Both the position numbers and the translations under genes were made by a program. 22,468 nt of DNA from a virus: positions 1 through 22,468 of the IMG/VR virus record IMGVR_UViG_3300042865_000144, one strand, 5' to 3'. The notes beneath the pieces are model-generated. The model had not been told where the DNA came from. It ran no database searches and saw nothing but the letters and a program-made list of their open reading frames with translations. Shown piece after piece: positions 5,805-12,479 of this stretch. Each line of letters starts with the position of its first letter. Position 1 is the first letter of the stretch.

Positions 5805-6030
5805 TAGTTGTTCCTTCTGCGTGTTGGTCTAAATGTTTCTCTAACTTGTCATCTACCCTGTTCACCGTCTTGAATATCATTCGCAACTGTTGTTGAACAA
5901 TGGCGTGATCTTGACGGTTTTCAATCGCTGCTTCTCTCGCTTCCTTCTTAAACAACTGCATTAACCCGACAATAATTACGCCAATCGTGCTGATCAGCGC
6001 AACAACAATGGTAGCGAAAGCGTCAGACAT
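5779..6030 (-). CDS. Membrane-anchored coiled-coil protein (DUF2746-like)
   Basis: Residues 5-27 (FATIVVALISTIGVIIVGLMQLF) form one clear membrane helix, followed by a charged coiled coil (EAAIENRQDHAIVQQQLRMIF, VNRVDDKLEKHLDQH) and a polar tail. This layout matches small DUF2746-like proteins near actinobacteriophage lysis genes; the family name is from memory. A role in lysis, such as holin partner or spanin-like function, is suggested by the 1-base stop/start overlap with the endolysin gene. It lacks an evident lipobox. Confidence 0.75.
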   Translation of the reverse strand: MSDAFATIVVALISTIGVIIVGLMQLFKKEAREAAIENRQDHAIVQQQLRMIFKTVNRVDDKLEKHLDQHAEGTTNGKTAKRN

Positions 6031-6524
6031 TATGCGACAGGCTTTAATGCTTGAGCGAACGCTTCACGCATCGCATCAGGGTTATCAGCCATCGCTGGCG
6101 AAATCTCGGCGTGAAACCAATCACCCATAGGCGCACCAGTAATGGTCTTTGTGTTGTAGATAGTCCACGAACTGCGATCGCATCGCCAACCTCTGCCGTG
6201 TGGCATCGGGAAGTAATCCAAGATGGCTTCAAGTCCGAAAGCGTCAGCGTTCTTCACAAGAAAATCCATCGCTTCCATCGCTTGCTTTCTTCCGCCTTCA
6301 GGTATGCCACGCTTCTCTTTTGCCATAAAACGGTAAGACAAATCAACTGCACGACCTGTTGCGTGAACACTTAAATCTTTTTTGCCTCGCATCGGGCGAT
6401 TCACATAACTGCCGTTATTCCAAATCGCAGGATATAAAGCGCACAACTGTTTAATAAAAACTGTTAGACCTTTGCGCTCGCCTTGTGCGAGTCCGTCTTT
6501 GTTGCCCGTGTATGGGCGTTTCAT
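6030..6524 (-). CDS. M15-type peptidase endolysin
   Basis: This peptidoglycan peptidase has the M15/VanY-type zinc site: S52-x-H54-x2-G57-x-A59-x-D61 (SVHATGRAVD) and D135-W-F-H138-A-E (GDWFHAEI). H54, D61 and H138 would hold zinc, with an acidic residue (D135) where many relatives have Glu. Members cleave D-Ala-D-Ala or L-Ala-D-Glu bonds; the exact bond cannot be read here. At 164 residues it is a catalytic domain only, with no wall-binding repeat and no signal peptide, so it needs a holin. The ATG overlaps the holin-like gene's stop (ATGA). The N-terminal YTGNKDG segment is unassigned. Confidence 0.87.
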   Translation of the reverse strand: MKRPYTGNKDGLAQGERKGLTVFIKQLCALYPAIWNNGSYVNRPMRGKKDLSVHATGRAVDLSYRFMAKEKRGIPEGGRKQAMEAMDFLVKNADAFGLEAILDYFPMPHGRGWRCDRSSWTIYNTKTITGAPMGDWFHAEISPAMADNPDAMREAFAQALKPVA

Positions 6525-6778
6525 TTTTTGATTCGTTTCTTAGCAACAGGTTTGCCATTACCGCCGAAAGCGTCAGAGATTTCTTGAGTTGTCAAATTGC
6601 CATCAACAGATGCTTTTGCAAGCCGTTCCGCAACTTGAGCGACAGCCGTGAAGCCTGCAAGTGCTGCCGCTTTCCAAACAGGAATACCGCCAACGATTGC
6701 CGAACCTGTAACTATCGCTAGTGCGTTCGCCATAAACAATGCAATCAATCTTTGTGCGATGTCTTGTGCCTTTTTCAT
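6521..6778 (-). CDS. Holin-like membrane protein
   Basis: The 85-residue product has an N-terminal amphipathic stretch, a hydrophobic segment at about 10-32 (RLIALFMANALAIVTGSAIVGG) and a second at about 34-50 (VWKAAALAGFTAVAQVA), then ASVDGNLTTQEISDAF and a basic tail (KKRIKK). Two helices and a charged C-terminus fit a small class II or r1t-like holin, and similar proteins lie next to lysins in actinobacteriophages. The start at 6778 has AAAGGA eight bases upstream, and the stop overlaps the endolysin start. A non-holin membrane role cannot be excluded. Confidence 0.72.
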   Translation of the reverse strand: MKKAQDIAQRLIALFMANALAIVTGSAIVGGIPVWKAAALAGFTAVAQVAERLAKASVDGNLTTQEISDAFGGNGKPVAKKRIKK

Positions 6779-6781
6779 AGA

Positions 6782-6943
6782 TCATTCCTTTGAACCAAGT
6801 GAGAGAACCGAGTGTATAACAATGCCGATACCTGTAAGCAGTAACGCCTGACGAAATGTTGTGCCAGACAGCGTAATCAAAACAAGCCCTGTGCCAACCC
6901 AAGTCCAAGTGTTATCTACAAAATAATCTTTAATCTTTTTCAT
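6782..6943 (-). CDS. 53-residue two-helix membrane protein
   Basis: This ORF reads MKKIKDYFVDNTWTWVGTG at its start and has hydrophobic segments at about 15-29 and 33-50 (ALLLTGIGIVIHSVLSLG), separated by a short FRQ turn, with a basic N-terminus. The ATG overlaps the upstream stop (ATGA), and the holin-like gene follows three bases later. It could be a second holin, an antiholin or a pinholin-like partner. No family recognised. Confidence 0.75.
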   Translation of the reverse strand: MKKIKDYFVDNTWTWVGTGLVLITLSGTTFRQALLLTGIGIVIHSVLSLGSKE

Positions 6944-8469
6944 CTGCTAATCCTTGTAGTCGGCATTGGAAGCATAGTCAAAAGACCGCCAATGGCAACA
7001 AGGCTTCTGCGCTGCGAAACAGGGATATTAGAACCATTCGGCACATACTGTTCAAACTGCGAACCGAAAATATCTATAACTTTCTCAAAAGTTTTCTTCA
7101 CCTTGCTTGGTGCTTCACTCAACACTTCGCTCATCTGCTCAGCCTGCTCAGCCGACAATTCCTCAACCACAACAGATTCAAAGATCTGCTCTGCCTGTTC
7201 TTCTGTTATCGCTTCAAGCACTACAGGCGACACTACGAGTTCAACCGCCTGCGACTGCGTGATATTCGTTGTCAAAATCGCCTCAACTATTGCCACCACT
7301 TTTTCAGGTTCGGCTTCAGCGATCTCGTCAAGTATCTGCTCAAACACTTCTTCGCTAATTTCGCCCGTTTCAGTAGTTTCTATCTCAATAACACGCTCTA
7401 GGATCGCATTAGAGCCTTCTAAATCGTCAATCTGAGGTAAGGGTAGGGTCGTTGCCGAATCGTCTAATACGGTTGAATTAGGAGCGTCTAATAGAGGCTC
7501 GCTAGATGTAGTCGTATCAATAGGCTCAAGCAAGGTAGTCTGAACCGATGTTTCTACTTCTATCGGCTCTTGTGTGGTATCTGGCAGGCTGGTCGTGGGG
7601 TCTGTGGTTTCTGGTGTGGTTTCTGTTGTCGTGGTCTCGTCTTGTTGCTCAGGTAGAGGCTCGGAAACAGGTGCGGAAGTATTGGGAACAGCAACGGGCT
7701 GATCGGTTGTAGAGGTTGTTTGTGTCGGTGTTGAAGGTAATTGAGTCGTTGTGGTCGTTGTGGTGGCAAGGGTTGTCGTGGTATCTGCAACTGATGTGGT
7801 TGTGCTTATCTGAACTGGCTCGCTGGTTGTGGTCGTTGATGTGGGAAGGGTTGTCGTAGATGCGCTGGTTGTTGTTTCGGGCAAAGTTGTCGTGGAAGTG
7901 GTTGTCGTGGAAGTGGTGCTTGTTGAAGTTGTGGTGGTGGATACGCCGTTCGTAGTGAACGCCGAATCAGGCACAATCGCCCAGCCAGTCTCATTAATGT
8001 TCCAAGCCAACATAAAACAAGTGCCACCGCCATTCTCATAAAACCAGCCGTCAAGCGCATAAGACCCAGCAACAAACTGTTCAGAAGTTTCAGCAGACCA
8101 AGAACAACTTTTATCATTCCAAGTGCCGAACTCTGTTCCACCGATCTTCACCGTGCCACCATCATCGGCAGCAACCATAAACTTAATCGTCTGATTCTCA
8201 GGCACAGCAATAAAGCCCGTGTAATGAACCATAAACATATCTGTAGGGCAATCACCGAACGGTTCACCGTCAAAGTTCCTATTGATGTTGTTCTCTAATT
8301 CGCTATAGCAGATCGGATAGGTGTCATCTGATCTTGTTGGCGGTATCTCGCTGATCGTGTAACCGACAGCGTTCAAACCGTAAACAGGTTCAGCGTTTGC
8401 TGTTTGTGGAAAAACTGCGAACAAGATTGCTGGTAGCGGTATAAGCCACCTAGTTAAATTGCGACCCAC
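6940..8469 (-). CDS. Secreted PA14-domain protein with Thr/Ser-rich stalk
   Basis: A signal peptide is clear: basic start, hydrophobic core LIPLPAILFAVF and an AxA-type site (TANA, cleavage near 26). Residues about 30-172 resemble a PA14 domain: VHYTGFIAVPENQTIKFMV then A-DDGG-TVKIGG and a Trp/Tyr-rich end, with several cysteines (C54, C74, C122, C151) that could pair. About 177-345 is a Thr/Ser/Pro-rich mucin-like stalk, then an acidic helical region and a short C-terminal hydrophobic patch (SLVAIGGLLTMLPMP). PA14 domains often bind carbohydrate. I chose GTG at 8469-8467 because the GTG at 8490 lacks a ribosome-binding site; neither site is strong. A sugar-binding protein on the infected cell surface is the simplest reading, since virion proteins rarely have signal peptides. 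Adhesion, receptor masking or superinfection exclusion are all inference. Confidence 0.8.
   Translation of the reverse strand: MGRNLTRWLIPLPAILFAVFPQTANAEPVYGLNAVGYTISEIPPTRSDDTYPICYSELENNINRNFDGEPFGDCPTDMFMVHYTGFIAVPENQTIKFMVAADDGGTVKIGGTEFGTWNDKSCSWSAETSEQFVAGSYALDGWFYENGGGTCFMLAWNINETGWAIVPDSAFTTNGVSTTTTSTSTTSTTTTSTTTLPETTTSASTTTLPTSTTTTSEPVQISTTTSVADTTTTLATTTTTTTQLPSTPTQTTSTTDQPVAVPNTSAPVSEPLPEQQDETTTTETTPETTDPTTSLPDTTQEPIEVETSVQTTLLEPIDTTTSSEPLLDAPNSTVLDDSATTLPLPQIDDLEGSNAILERVIEIETTETGEISEEVFEQILDEIAEAEPEKVVAIVEAILTTNITQSQAVELVVSPVVLEAITEEQAEQIFESVVVEELSAEQAEQMSEVLSEAPSKVKKTFEKVIDIFGSQFEQYVPNGSNIPVSQRRSLVAIGGLLTMLPMPTTRISR
7440..7941 (-). repeat. Low-complexity Thr/Ser-coding stalk region
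   Basis: On the plus strand this is a GT-rich stretch (mainly GGT, GTT, GTC and GTG triplets); on the coding strand it gives long runs of Thr with Ser, Pro and Glu. It includes a perfect 15-bp tandem duplication of gttgtcgtggaagtg at 7886-7900 and 7901-7915. Such tracts change length by slippage or recombination, so stalk length may vary among relatives. Confidence 0.85.
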
Positions 8470-8777
8470 GCTAGTTCTTCTTCGTTCCACTCATACGGAT
8501 TATCTGGCGAAGCATCGGCAGGTAAAGGTGTTGGCGGTTGCCATTTGTAGTTTGCATCAAGAGTCCACGATGGATACGGTTGTGGTGCGTAAAACAATTC
8601 GTTTTCGGCATCATACAAATAACCATCATTGCCGTATTTGTTTTCTACACCCCACTCCATCGGAACCCACAAAGACGCATCACCATAACGCTCAGGATTA
8701 TCTTCCAAAAACTCTCGTGCAACAACGGCAATACGGGTAACTACACCGTTTTCAACTTTAGCAAATGAGGCTTGCAT
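8454..8777 (-). CDS. Small tail-associated protein (marine-phage type)
   Basis: The product starts MQASFAKVENGVVTRIAVV and continues with a Trp/Tyr/Pro-rich series: GNDGYLYDAENELFYAPQPYPSW, then a short W-Q-P-P-TPLP and YEWNEEELAWV. This is the layout of a small protein common near tail genes of marine and freshwater phages, whose function I do not know. I start at the ATG at 8777-8775, which has GGAG seven bases upstream and matches the conserved FAKVENG start; a further-upstream start would add 12 residues. It overlaps the sulfotransferase gene by 20 bases and the PA14 gene by 16. A tail-fibre or chaperone role is guesswork. Confidence 0.72.
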   Translation of the reverse strand: MQASFAKVENGVVTRIAVVAREFLEDNPERYGDASLWVPMEWGVENKYGNDGYLYDAENELFYAPQPYPSWTLDANYKWQPPTPLPADASPDNPYEWNEEELAWVAI

Positions 8778-9516
8778 ACATACTCCATTCGTCAAGACGA
8801 TTACATTTGTCAATCAATTCATCAGATAATTCAACATCAACTGTGCGCCGACTAATTTGTGGGCGAACATCGTGCTGCCCAACAAGATTATAGACATCAT
8901 CATTTTCTTTATGCGTGTTTATAATTTCATCAAGATTGTGATTAAACGATTCCCAACCACAATGCTCATAGATATGCTTAAGTGTCGTTTGCGTGTCATC
9001 AACAAGTTCATCATAAGTTACGAAAATAAACTCGCCGTTGTTGTTTTTTCTTGCCCATTCAACACCAGCAAGCGAACGCATAATCGGCTCACTACCATCA
9101 TTAAGCAAACCAACTTCTAAATCTTGCCAACCGTTTGCTTTGCGAAGCGACATAAACGAAGCAACAATTTCAACCATCGGTCTAACAAGCACAATCACTT
9201 TTGGTGTGTTGTCAAAGTATTGGTTCAGGATTTGCATATTGGCTGGCAAAGTCCAAGACCGACATTTATCAACAACAATCGGTTTTTTTATATCGTTGTA
9301 ATAAGTGTGTGGTATCGGTGCAACAAGTTGATTTATTAAATCTTTTTTGCTTGCCTTCATCTGTTCAGAATTAATAGCCGATTGTTGCATATCCCACATC
9401 AGTTGGCATACCGCCGAATTACCTTCGGCGTGTATCTCAGGATTTTGCGACAAGATACTTGAAAGCAAAGTTGAGCCTGTGCGTGGCAAACCACTAAGCG
9501 CAACAAACTGTTTCAT
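8758..9516 (-). CDS. P-loop sulfotransferase
   Basis: The enzyme moves a sulfuryl group from PAPS to a hydroxyl or amine. The 5'-phosphosulfate loop is SGLPRTGSTLLSS at 8-20, and the 3'-phosphate site is VIVLVRPMVEIVASFMS with R112 and S120. VVDKCRSW at 81-88 is a further family-like segment. I start at ATG 9516-9514, which overlaps the upstream stop as TGATG and follows AAGG; a TTG at 9540 adds eight residues. Sampled lines at 8881, 9181 and 9301 contain 16, 21 and 20 G+C of 60, against 31 of 60 at 11341, so the gene is more AT-rich than tail genes and may be acquired. The substrate is unknown; cell-surface glycan or tail glycoprotein are both possible. Confidence 0.88.
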   Translation of the reverse strand: MKQFVALSGLPRTGSTLLSSILSQNPEIHAEGNSAVCQLMWDMQQSAINSEQMKASKKDLINQLVAPIPHTYYNDIKKPIVVDKCRSWTLPANMQILNQYFDNTPKVIVLVRPMVEIVASFMSLRKANGWQDLEVGLLNDGSEPIMRSLAGVEWARKNNNGEFIFVTYDELVDDTQTTLKHIYEHCGWESFNHNLDEIINTHKENDDVYNLVGQHDVRPQISRRTVDVELSDELIDKCNRLDEWSMYASLIC

Positions 9517-10394
9517 CAGACCTTGAATCTGATATAGCAAACACCTGAACCACCAACAGAAGTGCTTGAATTAGTAACACCACCACCACCGCCACCACGA
9601 TTAGCGGTAGGCGTTGCTGCATTAGTATTTACTGTTCCGTTTGCGCCACCATCTGTTCCTGTTCCAGGACTTGAAGCGTGTGAACCACCACCACCACCAG
9701 CAACACGGGTTGTGTTTGCTGATTGACCAAGCCAAGCAGAAATATCTACGCCACTTCCACCATTGCCACCGACACCAGAAGTTCCTGCTTGTCCTACACC
9801 GCCCATGCCACCACCACCACCGCCGCCTTGACCAGAAGTGCCCTGTCCTGCGCCACCTGCGTAACCTAAACCTGTCAAAATACTTTCACCAGCAGTCCCT
9901 GCTTGTCCGCCAGCACCACCGTTTGCAGCACTAGTTGCACCATGGCTAAATGCACCGCCTTGATACTGTCCGCCACCACCACCGCCGATAGCAGTAACAA
10001 CACCAGCCAAAGAAGTTATTTTTCCAATTTTGACAAATTGAGTCGTATCGTCACCAGCAGTTCCACCAGCAGCAACATCAATAGCATAAGTAGCAGCATC
10101 TAAAAAAACTGTCTGAATAGGGCTGTTGCCTAAAACTTGACCGCCACCACCGCCACCAGCAGGATATCCAGACGAACTACCACCAGCACCACCACCACCG
10201 ATAAGAAGAACATCAAACAAACCTGCTTGAGAAACAACAAGATTGCTGTCACTTGTAAAAGTTAAAAGAGTGTAAGCCTGAGATGACACCGTGATAGATG
10301 AACTCGTACCGCCTGTAGCAACACCATAAGCATTAGCAGACAAAACTGTGCCAGTGTTAGATGAAGAAACATAGCCAAGACGGTTGCGGCTCAT
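9516..10394 (-). CDS. Glycine-rich distal tail protein, likely receptor-binding
   Basis: The N-terminal 80 residues are Ser/Thr-rich strands (SSITVSSQAYTLLTF, AGLFDVLLIGGGGAGG). The rest is dominated by Gly runs of four to seven residues (for example GGGGGGGMGGVGQAG), ending in GGSGVCYIRFKV. Similar C-terminal GGSG-x-x-YIRF endings and Gly clusters occur in phage glycine-rich adhesins, where polyglycine strands form a sandwich whose loops contact the host. By analogy it should lie at the tail tip or fibre. It is coupled to the 120-residue tail gene by ATGA and leads by one base into the sulfotransferase. Role is inferred from composition and place. Confidence 0.72.
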   Translation of the reverse strand: MSRNRLGYVSSSNTGTVLSANAYGVATGGTSSSITVSSQAYTLLTFTSDSNLVVSQAGLFDVLLIGGGGAGGSSSGYPAGGGGGGQVLGNSPIQTVFLDAATYAIDVAAGGTAGDDTTQFVKIGKITSLAGVVTAIGGGGGGQYQGGAFSHGATSAANGGAGGQAGTAGESILTGLGYAGGAGQGTSGQGGGGGGGMGGVGQAGTSGVGGNGGSGVDISAWLGQSANTTRVAGGGGGSHASSPGTGTDGGANGTVNTNAATPTANRGGGGGGVTNSSTSVGGSGVCYIRFKV

Positions 10395-10753
10395 ACAGTA
10401 ATCCTGTTCACAAAACCGTGAATCGTAATCACATTCGCTGTGGCAGCAAATGCTCTGACGGTCAAAGCGGTTGCGTTGCCTTTGATTAAAAGTCCAGGTG
10501 TTAAGTTTACTAGCCCTGCTTCGGCAAGCACATTGATTTCAATGTTGCCATCAGGTGCAGTTGCTTCACCCCATTCAATAGTTAGTTTGACAGTTGAACC
10601 AGAAGTGTTCATAGCATAAAGCCAAACTTCATCAAGGGTGGTTGCTGTAGTTGAACCTGTGTGCAACAAAGTTCCAGCAGTAGCAGTTTGAGCGACTTTG
10701 ATTGCTTTACCGTCTGTGCTTGCTGAAAGAGTTTGTTTAGTAAATGTTGCCAT
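10391..10753 (-). CDS. Small beta-rich distal tail protein (120 aa)
   Basis: The sequence is a run of short Thr-rich strands: KQTLSASTDGKAIKVAQTAT, TLLHTGSTTATTLDEVWLYAM, VKLTIEWGEATAPDGNI, then ANVITIHGFVNRITV. The pattern suggests a beta-sandwich used in fibre or baseplate parts. It follows the 146-residue gene and feeds into the glycine-rich one. The ATG at 10753 has AAAGGA well placed. Family not recognised; a receptor-binding complex component is likely from position. Confidence 0.65.
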   Translation of the reverse strand: MATFTKQTLSASTDGKAIKVAQTATAGTLLHTGSTTATTLDEVWLYAMNTSGSTVKLTIEWGEATAPDGNIEINVLAEAGLVNLTPGLLIKGNATALTVRAFAATANVITIHGFVNRITV

Positions 10754-10762
10754 TATGTTCCT

Positions 10763-11203
10763 TTAACTAAATATTTGTGTGCCTAAAACTATTTGGTCGC
10801 TATCACCAGAAACCGCCGAACTACCACCGCTTCCAAGTGTAGCGATCCAAGTATTTGTTGCCTGCTTCACCAATACTGCTGTTTGAAATTGGGTCATAAT
10901 AAGCGAAGTTGAAGCAGACGATACTGTAACACCTGCGCCAGCCGTCAAAGTAACAGCACCAGCACCAAGTTGAATAACAACAATCCGAACACCGACAGCG
11001 AAAGCAACAGAAGCGTTTGGTGGCACAGTCAAAGTGCTTGCAGAAGCATTTGTCATTGTTACTTGTTTGCCTGCATCAGTTAAAACAAGTGTGTATGAAG
11101 TGCCAGTCTGGGCATTTACATCGTCAGACCATACGCTGTCTTGCAGTGTGTTCATTTGTGCTGCGGTAAGCACTTGTGCTGCGGTAAAGGTCTGTCTTGC
11201 CAT
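10763..11203 (-). CDS. Tail fibre-like beta-rich protein (146 aa)
   Basis: An N-terminal FTAAQVLTAAQMNTLQD segment, common in phage fibre and tail proteins, precedes Thr/Val-rich strands (LVLTDAGKQVTMTNASASTLTV, TLTAGAGVTVSSASTSLIM) and a W-containing turn (ATNTWIATLGSGG). This suits a trimeric beta structure in the tail tip. It starts 16 bases after the minor tail gene, with no clear ribosome-binding site. The function is inferred from place and composition. Confidence 0.68.
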   Translation of the reverse strand: MARQTFTAAQVLTAAQMNTLQDSVWSDDVNAQTGTSYTLVLTDAGKQVTMTNASASTLTVPPNASVAFAVGVRIVVIQLGAGAVTLTAGAGVTVSSASTSLIMTQFQTAVLVKQATNTWIATLGSGGSSAVSGDSDQIVLGTQIFS

Positions 11204-11219
11204 AGTCAGTTAGTGTATC

Positions 11220-12479
11220 TCAAGCAAGAGCGTTGTCGCCATCAAGCGTGCCGAAAATTGGGTCATCAAGAATCAACTGATACAAAATCTCGGTGTTAAA
11301 CAAGCCGACAGTAACCCGATGCTCACCAGCCGTAATCAAATGCGTCAGCCGTTCAACCGCATAAAACTCGGTAACAGAAAGAGGCGAACCAGTCGTGTAG
11401 GTTCGGGTTACGGTAACAACATCTTGAAGTTCAAGAGCGTTAATAGCGTCACGGTTCGGTGCTGACATAGCCGAAGTAACAAGCCCTAGATCGTCAAAAC
11501 GATACTGGGGATTCGCATATAGAGCCACCAGATAGTTCGCCAAAGTTAATGCTTCACTGTCTGATTCAAGCAACAAATCGGGTAGGGCATAAGTGGTTAT
11601 TCCGAACTCTGCTTGTGAAGCAGCATCGTTAGCGATCTGAACCGTTCCGCCTTGAATCGTTGCCTGAATACGGTTATACAAGAACTCTTGCCCGTAAATA
11701 ACCTCTAATGCCGTATAGGGAATGTTTGTGCCAGCGTCAGAGAACTCGGCTGCGATAGTCGCAAACGAAGCATCAAGACGATCAGTGAAAGTCAGATCAC
11801 CGTTCGCAGCAATAAAGCAAGCACCCTGTTCACTTGTAGCGATCTGCTGCAGATAAGTTAAAGCGTTCGTGTTTGCATCTATCTGATACGCACCTAATGT
11901 TGCTAACCCAGCAGAAATATCTCGTGTAGTTAGAGGGTAATCAATCTCAGGCAAATCCAAAAGATAATTAACTCGTGCGCCCGACAATTCAACCGAAGGA
12001 GTGGTGTCAGCCTCAACAACCGTGTTCGCCAATAACACGAAATCATCTGCTGCCGTAATCGTAACCGTGCTTAAGTTGTAATCATAAACAACATCTATAT
12101 CGGTGATACGACCCGTGAACAGATAGTTTGAACCTGAAGTGATCGTAACTTTACGGCGTGGCACAACACCAGAACGCCCAGCAGCAGTATCCCAATAAGG
12201 TGAATCCTCGTTAATCGGGTCAAAGCGTCTATCGTTATTGACTAATTTGATAGCGCATTGTCCTGCGTTAAATTGTGCGAACTGATCTTGTCTGCCACGA
12301 GTAATAGAAACTTCTTGACAGTATTCGGTAATGTCCACGCCTTCAAGGTTGCCGTCAAGAACAAACTCGGTGTTATCTAAAACACCTGCTTCGGCATCGT
12401 CAAGCACAAAGAAGTTAGTGATGAAACCTACTTCAGCGAGAACAGTAATCTGCTCGCCTGATGCGAGAGTGGTAGCCAT
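11220..12479 (-). CDS. Minor tail protein (tail hub/baseplate)
   Basis: The N-terminal half has the signature of an actinobacteriophage minor tail family: LEGVDITEYCQEVSITRGR, DQFNAG-type segment followed by NNDRRFDPINEDSPYWD, GVVPRRKVTIT, FTGRITDIDVVYD and LSTVTITAADDFVLLA. The second half has strands and helices up to an RVTVGLF region. It directly follows the tape measure (ATG adjoining its stop) and precedes the small fibre genes, the usual place for the tail hub/tip. The 419-residue length suits a hub. Exact structural class, Dit- or Tal-like, is not resolved. Confidence 0.8.
   Translation of the reverse strand: MATTLASGEQITVLAEVGFITNFFVLDDAEAGVLDNTEFVLDGNLEGVDITEYCQEVSITRGRQDQFAQFNAGQCAIKLVNNDRRFDPINEDSPYWDTAAGRSGVVPRRKVTITSGSNYLFTGRITDIDVVYDYNLSTVTITAADDFVLLANTVVEADTTPSVELSGARVNYLLDLPEIDYPLTTRDISAGLATLGAYQIDANTNALTYLQQIATSEQGACFIAANGDLTFTDRLDASFATIAAEFSDAGTNIPYTALEVIYGQEFLYNRIQATIQGGTVQIANDAASQAEFGITTYALPDLLLESDSEALTLANYLVALYANPQYRFDDLGLVTSAMSAPNRDAINALELQDVVTVTRTYTTGSPLSVTEFYAVERLTHLITAGEHRVTVGLFNTEILYQLILDDPIFGTLDGDNALA

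Noticed and set aside
6603-6908. 101-codon minus-strand ORF across the 53-residue and holin-like genes
   Set aside because: It lies in another frame, has no membrane pattern or coupling, and conflicts with two well-coupled genes.
7560-8141. Minus-strand Pro/Gln- and Leu-rich ORFs within the PA14 gene
   Set aside because: They are frame shadows of the PA14 domain and Thr-coding repeat; composition follows from the repeat and there is no start signal.
9641-9934. His-rich plus-strand ORF opposite the glycine-rich gene
   Set aside because: The His and Pro runs are simply the complement of glycine codons in the real gene.
9561-10210. Repeated caccaccacc tracts as possible CRISPR or iterons
   Set aside because: They are irregular glycine-codon runs in a coding frame, with no fixed repeat length or spacers.
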